This document shows positions 1 to 5,987 of a stretch of DNA of 9,205 nt, piece after piece. The stretch lies in assembly GCA_012103495.1 (NCBI GenBank), contig WLWR01000051.1:1-9205 (forward strand), in the 5' to 3' direction. This DNA comes from Legionellales bacterium (lineage in GTDB: Bacteria > Pseudomonadota > Gammaproteobacteria > WLWR01). Numbering within the stretch: position 1 is the stretch's first letter; every line of letters begins with the position of its first letter. Both the position numbers and the translations under genes were made by a program. The notes under the pieces are model-generated. The model saw only the letters and a program-made list of their open reading frames with translations. It made no database searches and was not told the origin of the DNA.

Positions 1-240
1 ATCATCCAGCGGCTGTGCCACCGCGTCCGGATGCCACTTCAGGAAGGCCCGCACCTGATCGACGTTCTCGGCACGCAGGATCGAACAGGTGGCGTACAGC
101 AGCACGCCTCCCTGGCGCAGCATCGACCAGCAGGCCTCCAGCAGGCGGGCCTGCACGCCGACCAGTGCATCGATGTCCTCGGCGCGGCGATGGAACATCA
201 CGTCCGGCTGGCGGCGGATCACGCCGGTGGCCGAACACGG
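1..240. other. GC-rich segment of foreign composition inside rsmB
   Basis: Hand count gives 164 G+C of 240 (68%), against about 49% in the next 180 bases. All nine Leu codons of the rsmB frame here are CTG and all five Gln codons are CAG. The adjoining 120 bases use TTG, TTA and CTT for Leu, and CAA for seven of eight Gln. The frame and the protein family match continue without a gap, with the change falling between the codons for Asp-Ala and Pro-Cys of the LLDAPCSATG motif. The protein here (for example RRQPDVMFHRRAEDIDAL) resembles Xanthomonadaceae RsmB as I remember it. Either a chimeric contig end or a recombination tract. Confidence 0.85.
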
Positions 241-1212
241 CGCATCCAACAAAATACGATCAAACAATTGTCCATCCCACCAAGTTTGTGAATCTGCCAC
301 ATCGGCGCACACCACGGTTGCACTCAATTGCAAGCGCGCTAAATTTTGTTCAAGATGTTGGATGCGTTCTGCCGATTGCTCCACAGCGATCAATTGCGCC
401 AACTGCGGTTGCAATTGGGCAATGTGAGTGGTTTTTCCACCCGGTGCAGCACAAGCATCCAATACACGCGCGCCTGGCTGCACATCCAATTCATAAGCAG
501 CCCATTGCGCCGCCCAATCTTGCACATAAACCCATCCTTGAGCAAACCCGGGCAATTGTTCCACTGGCATGGCTGGTTCCACTCTCACCCCGCAGGGTAA
601 TTGTTCAGCACAACTCACCGTTTGTTGCTGTGCATCAAACAAACCTAGATAACGTTCACGCGTTATTTGCGTTTCATTGATGCGTAAACTCAACGGTGGA
701 TGTTGATTATTGGCATGTAAAATCGATTCCGCCTGTTGCGGCCAAGCGGTGGTTACTTGTTCGACCAGCCAAGCAGGATGTGACGTTTGCATCGTTAACG
801 AAGCAGGAAGCGCATCGATTATCTCAGACTGATGACGAATCAATTGCCGCAACACACCGTTGGTCAAGCCACAGGCCCAAGGTTTGCCAATTTTTTTTAC
901 CACCTCCACCGTTTCATTGACAACCGCCGCTGGCTTTGCTCGAGTATACAAAAGTTGATACACCGCAATGATCAACAACCCATACACGTCTTGATGTTTG
1001 CCCGGCAATGGTTTTTTTAACAGTTGGCTTAATACACCATCCAACCTCAGATACCAACGACACACCCCAAAACAAATATTTTTAATCCAACCTTGTTGCG
1101 CGGCTGGCCACGACGATTGAGCAAAACTTTCGGCAAGCGACTGCTTTTTCTGTATAACCTGGGTTAGAATGGCTTGGCAGGTCAACCGCGCCTGCTGTAT
1201 TGAATTGTTCAC
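1..1212 (-). CDS. rsmB: 16S rRNA (cytosine-967-C5)-methyltransferase RsmB, 3' end cut off by the window
   Basis: Methylates C967 of 16S rRNA using S-adenosylmethionine, in the cytoplasm. The frame is open for 404 codons with no stop before the left edge. E. coli RsmB has 429 residues, so about 25 are missing. Order: NusB-like RNA-binding domain (about residues 5-140, with YQLLYTR and NGVLRQL), then the methyltransferase domain. Seen directly: SAM-binding motif DACAAPGGK at 252-260, motif IV LLDAPCSATG with Cys326, and motif VI YATCS with Cys376. These cysteines are 50 residues apart, as in E. coli (325 and 375). The GTG at 1212 is chosen because it gives an N-terminus of E. coli-like length, and an in-frame stop lies just upstream at 1236-1234; no strong ribosome site is visible. 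Divergent from pabC. Odd: everything from Pro325 onward is encoded by GC-rich DNA of foreign character. Function is sure; the natural integrity of the gene is not. Confidence 0.93.
   Translation of the reverse strand, partial: MNNSIQQARLTCQAILTQVIQKKQSLAESFAQSSWPAAQQGWIKNICFGVCRWYLRLDGVLSQLLKKPLPGKHQDVYGLLIIAVYQLLYTRAKPAAVVNETVEVVKKIGKPWACGLTNGVLRQLIRHQSEIIDALPASLTMQTSHPAWLVEQVTTAWPQQAESILHANNQHPPLSLRINETQITRERYLGLFDAQQQTVSCAEQLPCGVRVEPAMPVEQLPGFAQGWVYVQDWAAQWAAYELDVQPGARVLDACAAPGGKTTHIAQLQPQLAQLIAVEQSAERIQHLEQNLARLQLSATVVCADVADSQTWWDGQLFDRILLDAPCSATGVIRRQPDVMFHRRAEDIDALVGVQARLLEACWSMLRQGGVLLYATCSILRAENVDQVRAFLKWHPDAVAQPLDD
1174..1201 (+). promoter_or_regulatory. candidate sigma-70 promoter of pabC
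   Basis: TTGGCA (1174-1179) and TGTATT (1196-1201) are separated by 16 bases and match the -35/-10 consensus at 5/6 and 4/6. Transcription would start near 1208, about 28 bases before the pabC ATG and inside the palindrome at 1203-1216. The promoter lies within the first codons of the divergent rsmB. Inferred from sequence only. Confidence 0.35.
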
Positions 1213-1216
1213 AATT
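1203..1216. repeat. perfect palindrome AATTGT-TC-ACAATT between rsmB and pabC, possible operator
   Basis: Two 6-base arms flank a 2-base spacer. The palindrome covers the rsmB GTG start (1212-1210) and the predicted pabC transcription start. Position and symmetry suit a repressor site, but it is short, AT-rich, and contains the CAATTG word that is common in this genome, so it may be chance. Confidence 0.3.
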
Positions 1217-1235
1217 GTTTTACACCGGTGAATTC

Positions 1236-2108
1236 ATGACGATAGTGTACTGTAATGGTCAATTTAGCCAAGCAGATTCTGCAACGATATCCTGCCAAGA
1301 CCGAGGCTTGCTGTTGGGCGATGGTTTTTTCGATACCTTATTGGTGCAGCATGGACACATTCCATGGATTGATTATCACTGGCACCGATTATTACGCACT
1401 GCCAGCAAGATACAAATATCCTTGCCATTGACTCAACCACACTTGTTAGATATTGCGCAAACCTTAGTCGAACGTAATCATTTCACTGCCGATTCAGTGG
1501 GTTTGCGGATCACCATCACTCGTGGTTGTGGTGAGCGTGCTTTATTGCCAACCGGTACCGAAACACCTCAATATTGGATGTATTTGTTTGCCAAACCTGA
1601 GGTAAAACCCAGGGTATCCTTGGCGACAACCAACATACGACGCAATGCGAGTTCACCGTTAGTCACAATGAAGTCTACCAATTATTTGGAAGCCATCTTG
1701 GCGCACCAACAAGTTGCCGTCCAAGACGCGGACGATGTTTTGTGGTTGAATCATCAACAACATGTGTGTGAAACCAGCGTCGCTAATATTTTTTTAATTA
1801 ATCACCAACAAGTGATCACCCCACCGCTTGACGATGGGGTATTGCCTGGTGTCACCCGGCAAGTACTGCTGGAACTGTGTGCTGAATTATCCATTGATCA
1901 CATGCAGCAATCCATCACTCTCCCCGATTGCTACGCGGCAGACGCGGTCTTGATTACCAATACATTAAAACCCATTCAGCGGGTCCATCAAATCAATCAT
2001 CAACCATTAACAACCGCCAAGTCGGATATCGTCACCACATTGACTCAACAATATCACCGTCGTTTGCAAGAATTGTTGAAACAACAGATTTCTCGCAAAC
2101 GCGGTTAA
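1236..2108 (+). CDS. pabC: class IV PLP-dependent enzyme, probable aminodeoxychorismate lyase
   Basis: Probably converts 4-amino-4-deoxychorismate to p-aminobenzoate and pyruvate for folate synthesis, in the cytoplasm. 290 residues (E. coli PabC 269). Fold-type IV marks seen: DRGLLLGDGFFDTLL at 22-36, a TRG turn at 95-97, the presumed PLP lysine Lys146 in the block SPLVTMKSTNYLEAILA, the ETSVANIFL block, and the closing block LDDGVLPGVTRQVLLEL, which holds the phosphate-binding G-x-TR. The ATG at 1236 is chosen: GGTGA lies 4 bases upstream and the family motif begins right after it. A TTG at 1200 would add 12 residues unlike the family. Class IV enzymes also include D-amino-acid and branched-chain aminotransferases, which are hard to separate by eye, so substrate is less certain than fold. 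No pabA or pabB is adjacent. Convergent with mdh. Confidence 0.8.
   Translation: MTIVYCNGQFSQADSATISCQDRGLLLGDGFFDTLLVQHGHIPWIDYHWHRLLRTASKIQISLPLTQPHLLDIAQTLVERNHFTADSVGLRITITRGCGERALLPTGTETPQYWMYLFAKPEVKPRVSLATTNIRRNASSPLVTMKSTNYLEAILAHQQVAVQDADDVLWLNHQQHVCETSVANIFLINHQQVITPPLDDGVLPGVTRQVLLELCAELSIDHMQQSITLPDCYAADAVLITNTLKPIQRVHQINHQPLTTAKSDIVTTLTQQYHRRLQELLKQQISRKRG
1244..1271 (-). promoter_or_regulatory. candidate sigma-70 promoter of rsmB
   Basis: On the minus strand TTGGCT (1271-1266) and TACACT (1249-1244) are 16 bases apart, each matching consensus at 4/6. Transcription would start near 1237, about 25 bases before the GTG at 1212. The element lies inside the start of pabC, so the two divergent promoters would overlap each other's genes. 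Weak evidence. Confidence 0.25.
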
Positions 2109-2109
2109 G

Positions 2110-2134
2110 AAAAAAATTGGTCACGACTCACCAA
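2110..2134 (-). terminator. probable intrinsic terminator of mdh
   Basis: Read on the minus strand, just after the mdh stop, a TTGGT/ACCAA stem (2134-2130 with 2121-2117) with an 8-base loop is followed by seven T (2116-2110). The A-rich flanks can add pairs. The stem is short, so efficiency may be modest. It ends right at the pabC stop codon; in the plus direction no T-run follows the stem, so it does not look bidirectional. Confidence 0.5.
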
Positions 2135-2138
2135 AAAT

Positions 2139-3128
2139 TTAAATTAAACCTAATTCCTGTACGACTTGTTTTTCTTCACGCAATTCAGCCAGCGTTGCCG
2201 CCATTTTTTGTTGACCGTATTCATTGTGAGTGATGTCTGTGATCACGTTTAGCTGTCCTTGTTCGGTACGACAAGGGACTGAGAAAATCAAGCCTTCATC
2301 GACACCATACTCGCCGGTGGAAGCACGACATACGGAAAACGATTCACCCGCAACCGTATCATGGGTCAAACAATGGATCCCATGAATCGCCGCATTGGCT
2401 GCCGAAGCTGCCGAAGACACGCCACGCGCTTGAATGATCGCCGCACCACGTTGCTGTACAGTTTGTAAAAACTCCCCCTTCAACCAAGCCTCATCACCAA
2501 TCACCGTCGCCGCCGATTGCCCACTGATTTTGGCATGATAAAAATCTGGATATTGTGTGGAAGAATGATTGCCCCAAATGGTCATCTCGGTTACCGCGGT
2601 CACAGGCATGTTGGCTTTTTTCGCCAACTGGGTACGCGCCCGCAATTCATCCAAACTGGTCATTGCGTAAAAACGATTCTGTGGAACATCCGGTGCATTG
2701 TGCATAGCAATCAAACAATTGGTATTACATGGATTGCCCACGACAAACACCCGTACATCATCGGCAGCGTGATCATTGATCGCTTTGCCTTGTCCTTGGA
2801 AAATTTTGCCATTAATTTGTAATAAGTCAGATCGTTCCATGCCTTTTTTACGCTGCGCGGCGCCAACCAACACCACCCAATTAACATCTTGCATGGCTCG
2901 ATTCACATCACTGGTGCACACAATTTTTTTCAATAAAGGAAACGCACAATCATCCAACTCCATTGCCACCCCTTCCAACGCTCCAAGCGCCGGTTCCAAT
3001 TCCAACAATTGCAATTCAACGGCAGTGTTCGGCCCAAACATTTGACCGGACGCAATCCGAAATAACAATGCGTATCCTATTTGCCCCGCGGCACCGGTCA
3101 CCGCAACTTTCATTGTATTGCTTGTCAT
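2139..3128 (-). CDS. mdh: malate dehydrogenase (NAD-dependent, cytosolic type)
   Basis: Oxidises malate to oxaloacetate with NAD+ in the TCA cycle. 329 residues, the length of the cytosolic/Thermus/Legionella-type MDH and longer than E. coli Mdh (312). Seen: Rossmann motif TGAAGQIGYAL at 11-21, Glu43 at the end of the second strand (fits NAD rather than NADP), the mobile loop with substrate arginines Arg93 and Arg99 in QRKKGMER, GNPCNTN at 131-137, catalytic Asp160 and Arg163 in LDELRA, and catalytic His188 in WGNHS. The ATG at 3128 is well supported: AGAGGA lies 6 bases upstream. Odd: LDELR replaces the usual LDHNR or LDENR, so an Asn is Leu162 although the catalytic residues remain. The gene has its own candidate promoter and terminator and looks monocistronic. 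Confidence 0.95.
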   Translation of the reverse strand: MTSNTMKVAVTGAAGQIGYALLFRIASGQMFGPNTAVELQLLELEPALGALEGVAMELDDCAFPLLKKIVCTSDVNRAMQDVNWVVLVGAAQRKKGMERSDLLQINGKIFQGQGKAINDHAADDVRVFVVGNPCNTNCLIAMHNAPDVPQNRFYAMTSLDELRARTQLAKKANMPVTAVTEMTIWGNHSSTQYPDFYHAKISGQSAATVIGDEAWLKGEFLQTVQQRGAAIIQARGVSSAASAANAAIHGIHCLTHDTVAGESFSVCRASTGEYGVDEGLIFSVPCRTEQGQLNVITDITHNEYGQQKMAATLAELREEKQVVQELGLI

Positions 3129-3134
3129 GATTTT

Positions 3135-3140
3135 TCCTCT
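3135..3140 (-). promoter_or_regulatory. strong ribosome binding site of mdh
   Basis: AGAGGA on the minus strand, 6 bases before the ATG at 3128. This fixes the longer start over the internal ATG five codons later. Confidence 0.8.
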
Positions 3141-3169
3141 TAGCTGATGGATGTGAATGAAACGGACTC

Positions 3170-3197
3170 ATTTTAATTGAGCACAATTGAATTACAA
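3170..3197 (-). promoter_or_regulatory. candidate sigma-70 promoter of mdh
   Basis: On the minus strand TTGTAA (3197-3192) and TAAAAT (3175-3170) are 16 bases apart, matching consensus at 4/6 and 5/6. Transcription would start near 3163, leaving a leader of about 35 bases with the AGAGGA site. The -35 box abuts the hairpin that follows the upstream gene. Confidence 0.5.
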
Positions 3198-3220
3198 GTG
3201 GTTTATCCTTAAGAACCACT
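3197..3220 (-). terminator. hairpin after the outer-membrane protein gene, possible weak terminator
   Basis: AGTGGTT and AACCACT form a perfect 7-base stem with a 10-base loop, beginning 2 bases after the stop codon of the upstream gene. No T-run follows, so termination may be weak or factor-assisted. The distal arm touches the -35 box of the mdh promoter, so it could instead be a protein-binding site. Confidence 0.4.
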
Positions 3221-3222
3221 CA

Positions 3223-4635
3223 TTAAACTTGTAGATTCAATATGATACGAATCACATGTGAATTCTTGGCAAAATAACTGCGACCATAACCATACTCAAT
3301 CGCGATTTGGGTATAATCAAACACATCCAATAAAATACCACTGTCAATACGCTTTTGTGGCAATCGTTTGTTGCGATACGCTGGATTGGTAAAGATTTTA
3401 GATCCATTGACGATTTGACTGTAGCCGCTATAGAGATAGGTTGGAAACAAAGTCGTATGCGTTGGCAGTAAATACCGCGCTTGCGAACTGAATGCACCGA
3501 CTTTATTAAAGGTCGGTGTAGAACGCAACACTTGGGCGAATTCAGTTTGCACTTCTAAACTGCCCCATACCATGCTGCCATTGACATCCACCGATGGCAA
3601 TCGATGTACGGTTTGAGCAAAAATCGGATCAGAAAACACATTGGTCTTATTAAGGATGTTACTGACCAAACTGCCCCCGAATTGCCATCCAAAATTATCA
3701 CCCATCGTCCAACGAAACACTGCGTTGGCAGACACCGCATTAAAATCACTGCTCTCTTGATTGGCCAAAGCGCTGACTTGCAAATCCATCCATTCGGAAG
3801 CATATCCCAAGTTAGTGGTCACAGTGTTGATGCGAAAAATATCTCGCGGCAGTGGTGTTAAGGTCATCGCGTAATTGGAAAAAATACCAAATTGCCCATA
3901 CTGTTTTCCACCTGAAAAGAAAAATGGTGACACACGCAAATCCCCCAAGATCAACATCAATCCATCCAAAGTATCGCTAGCAAATTTATACCCAAAGTCC
4001 AATGTCATCCAATTATTCACATTACCAATCGCATACAGGGTTGCCGTATTAATCAATAACTTGGTGCTGTCATTGGGCGTTTTTTTTGGATTGAGGGCCG
4101 ACTGTTGATTGTGACCATATTGAATCAAGGGTTCAAATTCAGCTCCTAAGAAAATATTCGGATAGTGATTGTTTTTAGGATTATCTTCCGCCTTGGTACG
4201 TAAAATTCGCAGGTTACGGCCAATCTTACCCATCTTGGAAGGTGAGCGACCGTGCCAAGCACCATAACGAATGTCAATGCCTGGTAATTGAATCAAGGGA
4301 TGTCCTTGTACAATGTCCATTTCCTCAGGAGAAGGTAAATCACTAATATCAATGGCCGTCTCATCCAATTCTTCCAACAATGGGTTGTAAAAGAGAATTC
4401 GATTTTGCGCCCGTAACAATCTTATATAGTTGGATTGACGTTCTTGACGACTGGTTCTGCCAGGTAAATCGGCATAACGCATGCGCTGGATTTGTTTGTC
4501 TTGTTTGGCTTGCTCAACGATCGAGGCTTGTATCGGATCAGAATAAACTGCGCCACCTGCTAGGCTAGCTTGGAGCAACAGTCCACTGCTAATAAATAAT
4601 TTCAACCATCGATCTAACTGCATAGATGACACCAT
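3223..4635 (-). CDS. predicted outer-membrane beta-barrel protein, possibly LbtU/DUF3573-like
   Basis: Function not established. About 470 residues. The N-terminus has a short basic stretch, a hydrophobic run (LFISSGLLLQASLAGGAVYS) and small residues typical of a Sec signal peptide, with cleavage likely near ASLA-GG. A charged, probably helical segment (about residues 35-90, rich in Q, R, E) follows. From about residue 160 there are alternating polar/aromatic stretches with Gly and Asn turns, such as WMTLDFGYKF, SPFFFSGGKQYGQFG and SQIVNGS, ending in IRIILNLQV. This architecture and the SPFFF-GGKQYGQFG block recall LbtU-family siderophore porins of Legionellales; that is from memory and uncertain. 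Start is unclear: ATG 4635 is used, ATG 4623 with a nearby GGTG is equally good, and GTG 4707 would place 28 odd residues before the signal. Divergent from hemW; followed by mdh. Confidence 0.75.
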   Translation of the reverse strand: MVSSMQLDRWLKLFISSGLLLQASLAGGAVYSDPIQASIVEQAKQDKQIQRMRYADLPGRTSRQERQSNYIRLLRAQNRILFYNPLLEELDETAIDISDLPSPEEMDIVQGHPLIQLPGIDIRYGAWHGRSPSKMGKIGRNLRILRTKAEDNPKNNHYPNIFLGAEFEPLIQYGHNQQSALNPKKTPNDSTKLLINTATLYAIGNVNNWMTLDFGYKFASDTLDGLMLILGDLRVSPFFFSGGKQYGQFGIFSNYAMTLTPLPRDIFRINTVTTNLGYASEWMDLQVSALANQESSDFNAVSANAVFRWTMGDNFGWQFGGSLVSNILNKTNVFSDPIFAQTVHRLPSVDVNGSMVWGSLEVQTEFAQVLRSTPTFNKVGAFSSQARYLLPTHTTLFPTYLYSGYSQIVNGSKIFTNPAYRNKRLPQKRIDSGILLDVFDYTQIAIEYGYGRSYFAKNSHVIRIILNLQV

Positions 4636-4794
4636 GACTGCAAAAATGTCGCGCAAGGGTAGCAAATACCCATGGAGGTGACAATTGTGTTTACCAAAAT
4701 TTAACACCTCATAACAACCCGGGAGTGAATTAATCGATCTTTAATCTTGCTGTGAAAAAATGATCCGTTCATATGTAGTAGCCATTGTGTTTGG

Positions 4795-4822
4795 TTGCAG
4801 CGCTTGCTACCATCAGCATACT
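4795..4822 (+). promoter_or_regulatory. weak candidate promoter of hemW
   Basis: TTGCAG (4795-4800) and CATACT (4817-4822) are 16 bases apart, each 4/6 to consensus. The predicted transcription start near 4829 lies about 19 bases before the TTG start at 4848. Nothing better was found in the 212-base divergent gap, and no convincing promoter was found for the minus-strand gene there. Confidence 0.22.
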
Positions 4823-4847
4823 CATCCACAAATCACCCCTGACTGTT

Positions 4848-5987
4848 TTGCTAATCGCCCCACCACTGAGTTTGTATATTCACTTGCCTTGGTGCATTCG
4901 TAAATGTCCGTATTGTGATTTCAATTCACACACTGGATTCACCCAAGATCTTGAAGCCGATTACATCCATGCTTTACTGGCTGATCTCAACACCGATTTA
5001 CCCCGCCTGCAGGGTCGTAAACCACAAACCATTTTTTTGGGAGGAGGCACCCCCAGTTTATTTTCAGCCAAGGCTTTGAATCAATTGTTGCAAGCAATTG
5101 CACGATTGTTTGACCTGTCGCTTGATGATGTTGAAATTACATTGGAAGCCAATCCGGGAACCTTTGAGCAAGCCAAGTTTGCCGATTTCCGTGCCATTGG
5201 CATCAATCGCCTATCCGTGGGGGTGCAAAGTTTTCAAGACAATCGGTTAACCACCTTGGGACGCATTCACAATGGCTCCACCGCTTACCACGCTCTTGAA
5301 CAAGCACAACAAGCCGGGTTTACCGACATTAATGTTGATTTGATGTACGGTTTATCAGAGCAAACTGTCGCAGAAGCAATGAATGATCTCACCACCGCAC
5401 TCAAGACACAACCGACGCACTTATCGTGGTATCAATTAACACTGGAACCCAATACCGTTTTTTATAAGCGACCACCGCCGCTCCCACACGAAGATCACCT
5501 ACTAGCCATTGAAGAGCACGGCAAAGCATTGCTTGCCGATCATGGGTTTCATCCATACGAAATTTCCGCTTACACTCAATCGCATCCCTGCCAACACAAT
5601 TTAAATTATTGGCTTTTTGGTGACTATCTAGGCATCGGTGCGGGCAGTCACAGTAAAATCACCGATTTGGATCAACAACAAATTAATCGTTGGCACAAAC
5701 GCAAACAACCCAAAGAATATTTAAGTCGCGATAAACCATTCATTGCTCAACAACAAACCATTACTACCGAACAATTAAGTTTTGAATTCATGCTCAACGC
5801 ACTGCGACTGTATCAACCGATCCCCTTTGCCTTATTTGAATCACGTACCGGTCTGACACACCATCAATTGCAAGCACCACTGACGCTAGCAAGGCAAAAA
5901 TCATTGGTGCAGTTTGACGCTACCCAATTGACTGTGACACCATTGGGACATCGTTATTTAAATAATTTGATTGAATTGTTTTTATGA
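4848..5987 (+). CDS. hemW: radical SAM heme chaperone HemW (HemN-like)
   Basis: Radical SAM [4Fe-4S] protein that binds heme and is thought to deliver it to target proteins; often misannotated as oxygen-independent coproporphyrinogen III oxidase. 379 residues from the chosen start, E. coli HemW 378. Seen: cluster motif CIRKCPYC with Cys16, Cys20, Cys23, followed by Asp-Phe rather than the extra Cys of true HemN (CxxxCxxCxC); GGGTPS at 65-70; EANPGT; SVGVQSF; QHNLNYWLFGDYLGIGAGSHSK; and a C-terminal winged-helix-like HemN domain. The start is a TTG: no in-frame ATG exists near the family N-terminus, and TTG 4848 places PPLSLYIH at residues 5-12, exactly as in E. coli. A TTG at 4785 would add 21 unmatched residues. 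No clear ribosome site is seen for either. The stop overlaps the birA start (ATGA), so the two are probably co-transcribed. Confidence 0.92.
   Translation: MLIAPPLSLYIHLPWCIRKCPYCDFNSHTGFTQDLEADYIHALLADLNTDLPRLQGRKPQTIFLGGGTPSLFSAKALNQLLQAIARLFDLSLDDVEITLEANPGTFEQAKFADFRAIGINRLSVGVQSFQDNRLTTLGRIHNGSTAYHALEQAQQAGFTDINVDLMYGLSEQTVAEAMNDLTTALKTQPTHLSWYQLTLEPNTVFYKRPPPLPHEDHLLAIEEHGKALLADHGFHPYEISAYTQSHPCQHNLNYWLFGDYLGIGAGSHSKITDLDQQQINRWHKRKQPKEYLSRDKPFIAQQQTITTEQLSFEFMLNALRLYQPIPFALFESRTGLTHHQLQAPLTLARQKSLVQFDATQLTVTPLGHRYLNNLIELFL

Noticed and set aside
15..680. Long plus-strand reading frame of 221 codons opposite rsmB
   Set aside because: It is antisense to a clear RsmB frame with both catalytic cysteines, and its protein is low-complexity Pro/Arg/His-rich with no family match.
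889..898. Run of eight T in rsmB (and another at 4080-4087 in the barrel gene) as phase-variable tracts
   Set aside because: Both are in frame as Lys codons, too short to be persuasive, and both proteins read through intact.
1203..1216. lac-operator-like reading of the palindrome
   Set aside because: Only the AATTGT/ACAATT arms match; spacing differs from the lac operator and no LacI-type gene is nearby.
3192..3203. Possible BirA-type operator half-site near the mdh promoter
   Set aside because: There is no second half-site at the expected spacing and the gene is not biotin-related.
3016..3219. Minus-strand frame of 67 codons across the mdh start
   Set aside because: It runs out of frame through the mdh leader and N-terminus; mdh has a strong ribosome site and conserved motifs.
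4675..4710. GAGGTG/CACCTC inverted repeat upstream of the barrel gene
   Set aside because: Arms of 6 bases with 24 bases between them are expected by chance, and no start codon is suitably placed for the GAGG to serve as a ribosome site.
4848..5987. Call as oxygen-independent coproporphyrinogen III oxidase (HemN)
   Set aside because: The fourth cysteine of CxxxCxxCxC is replaced by Asp-Phe, and the length and N-terminus match HemW.
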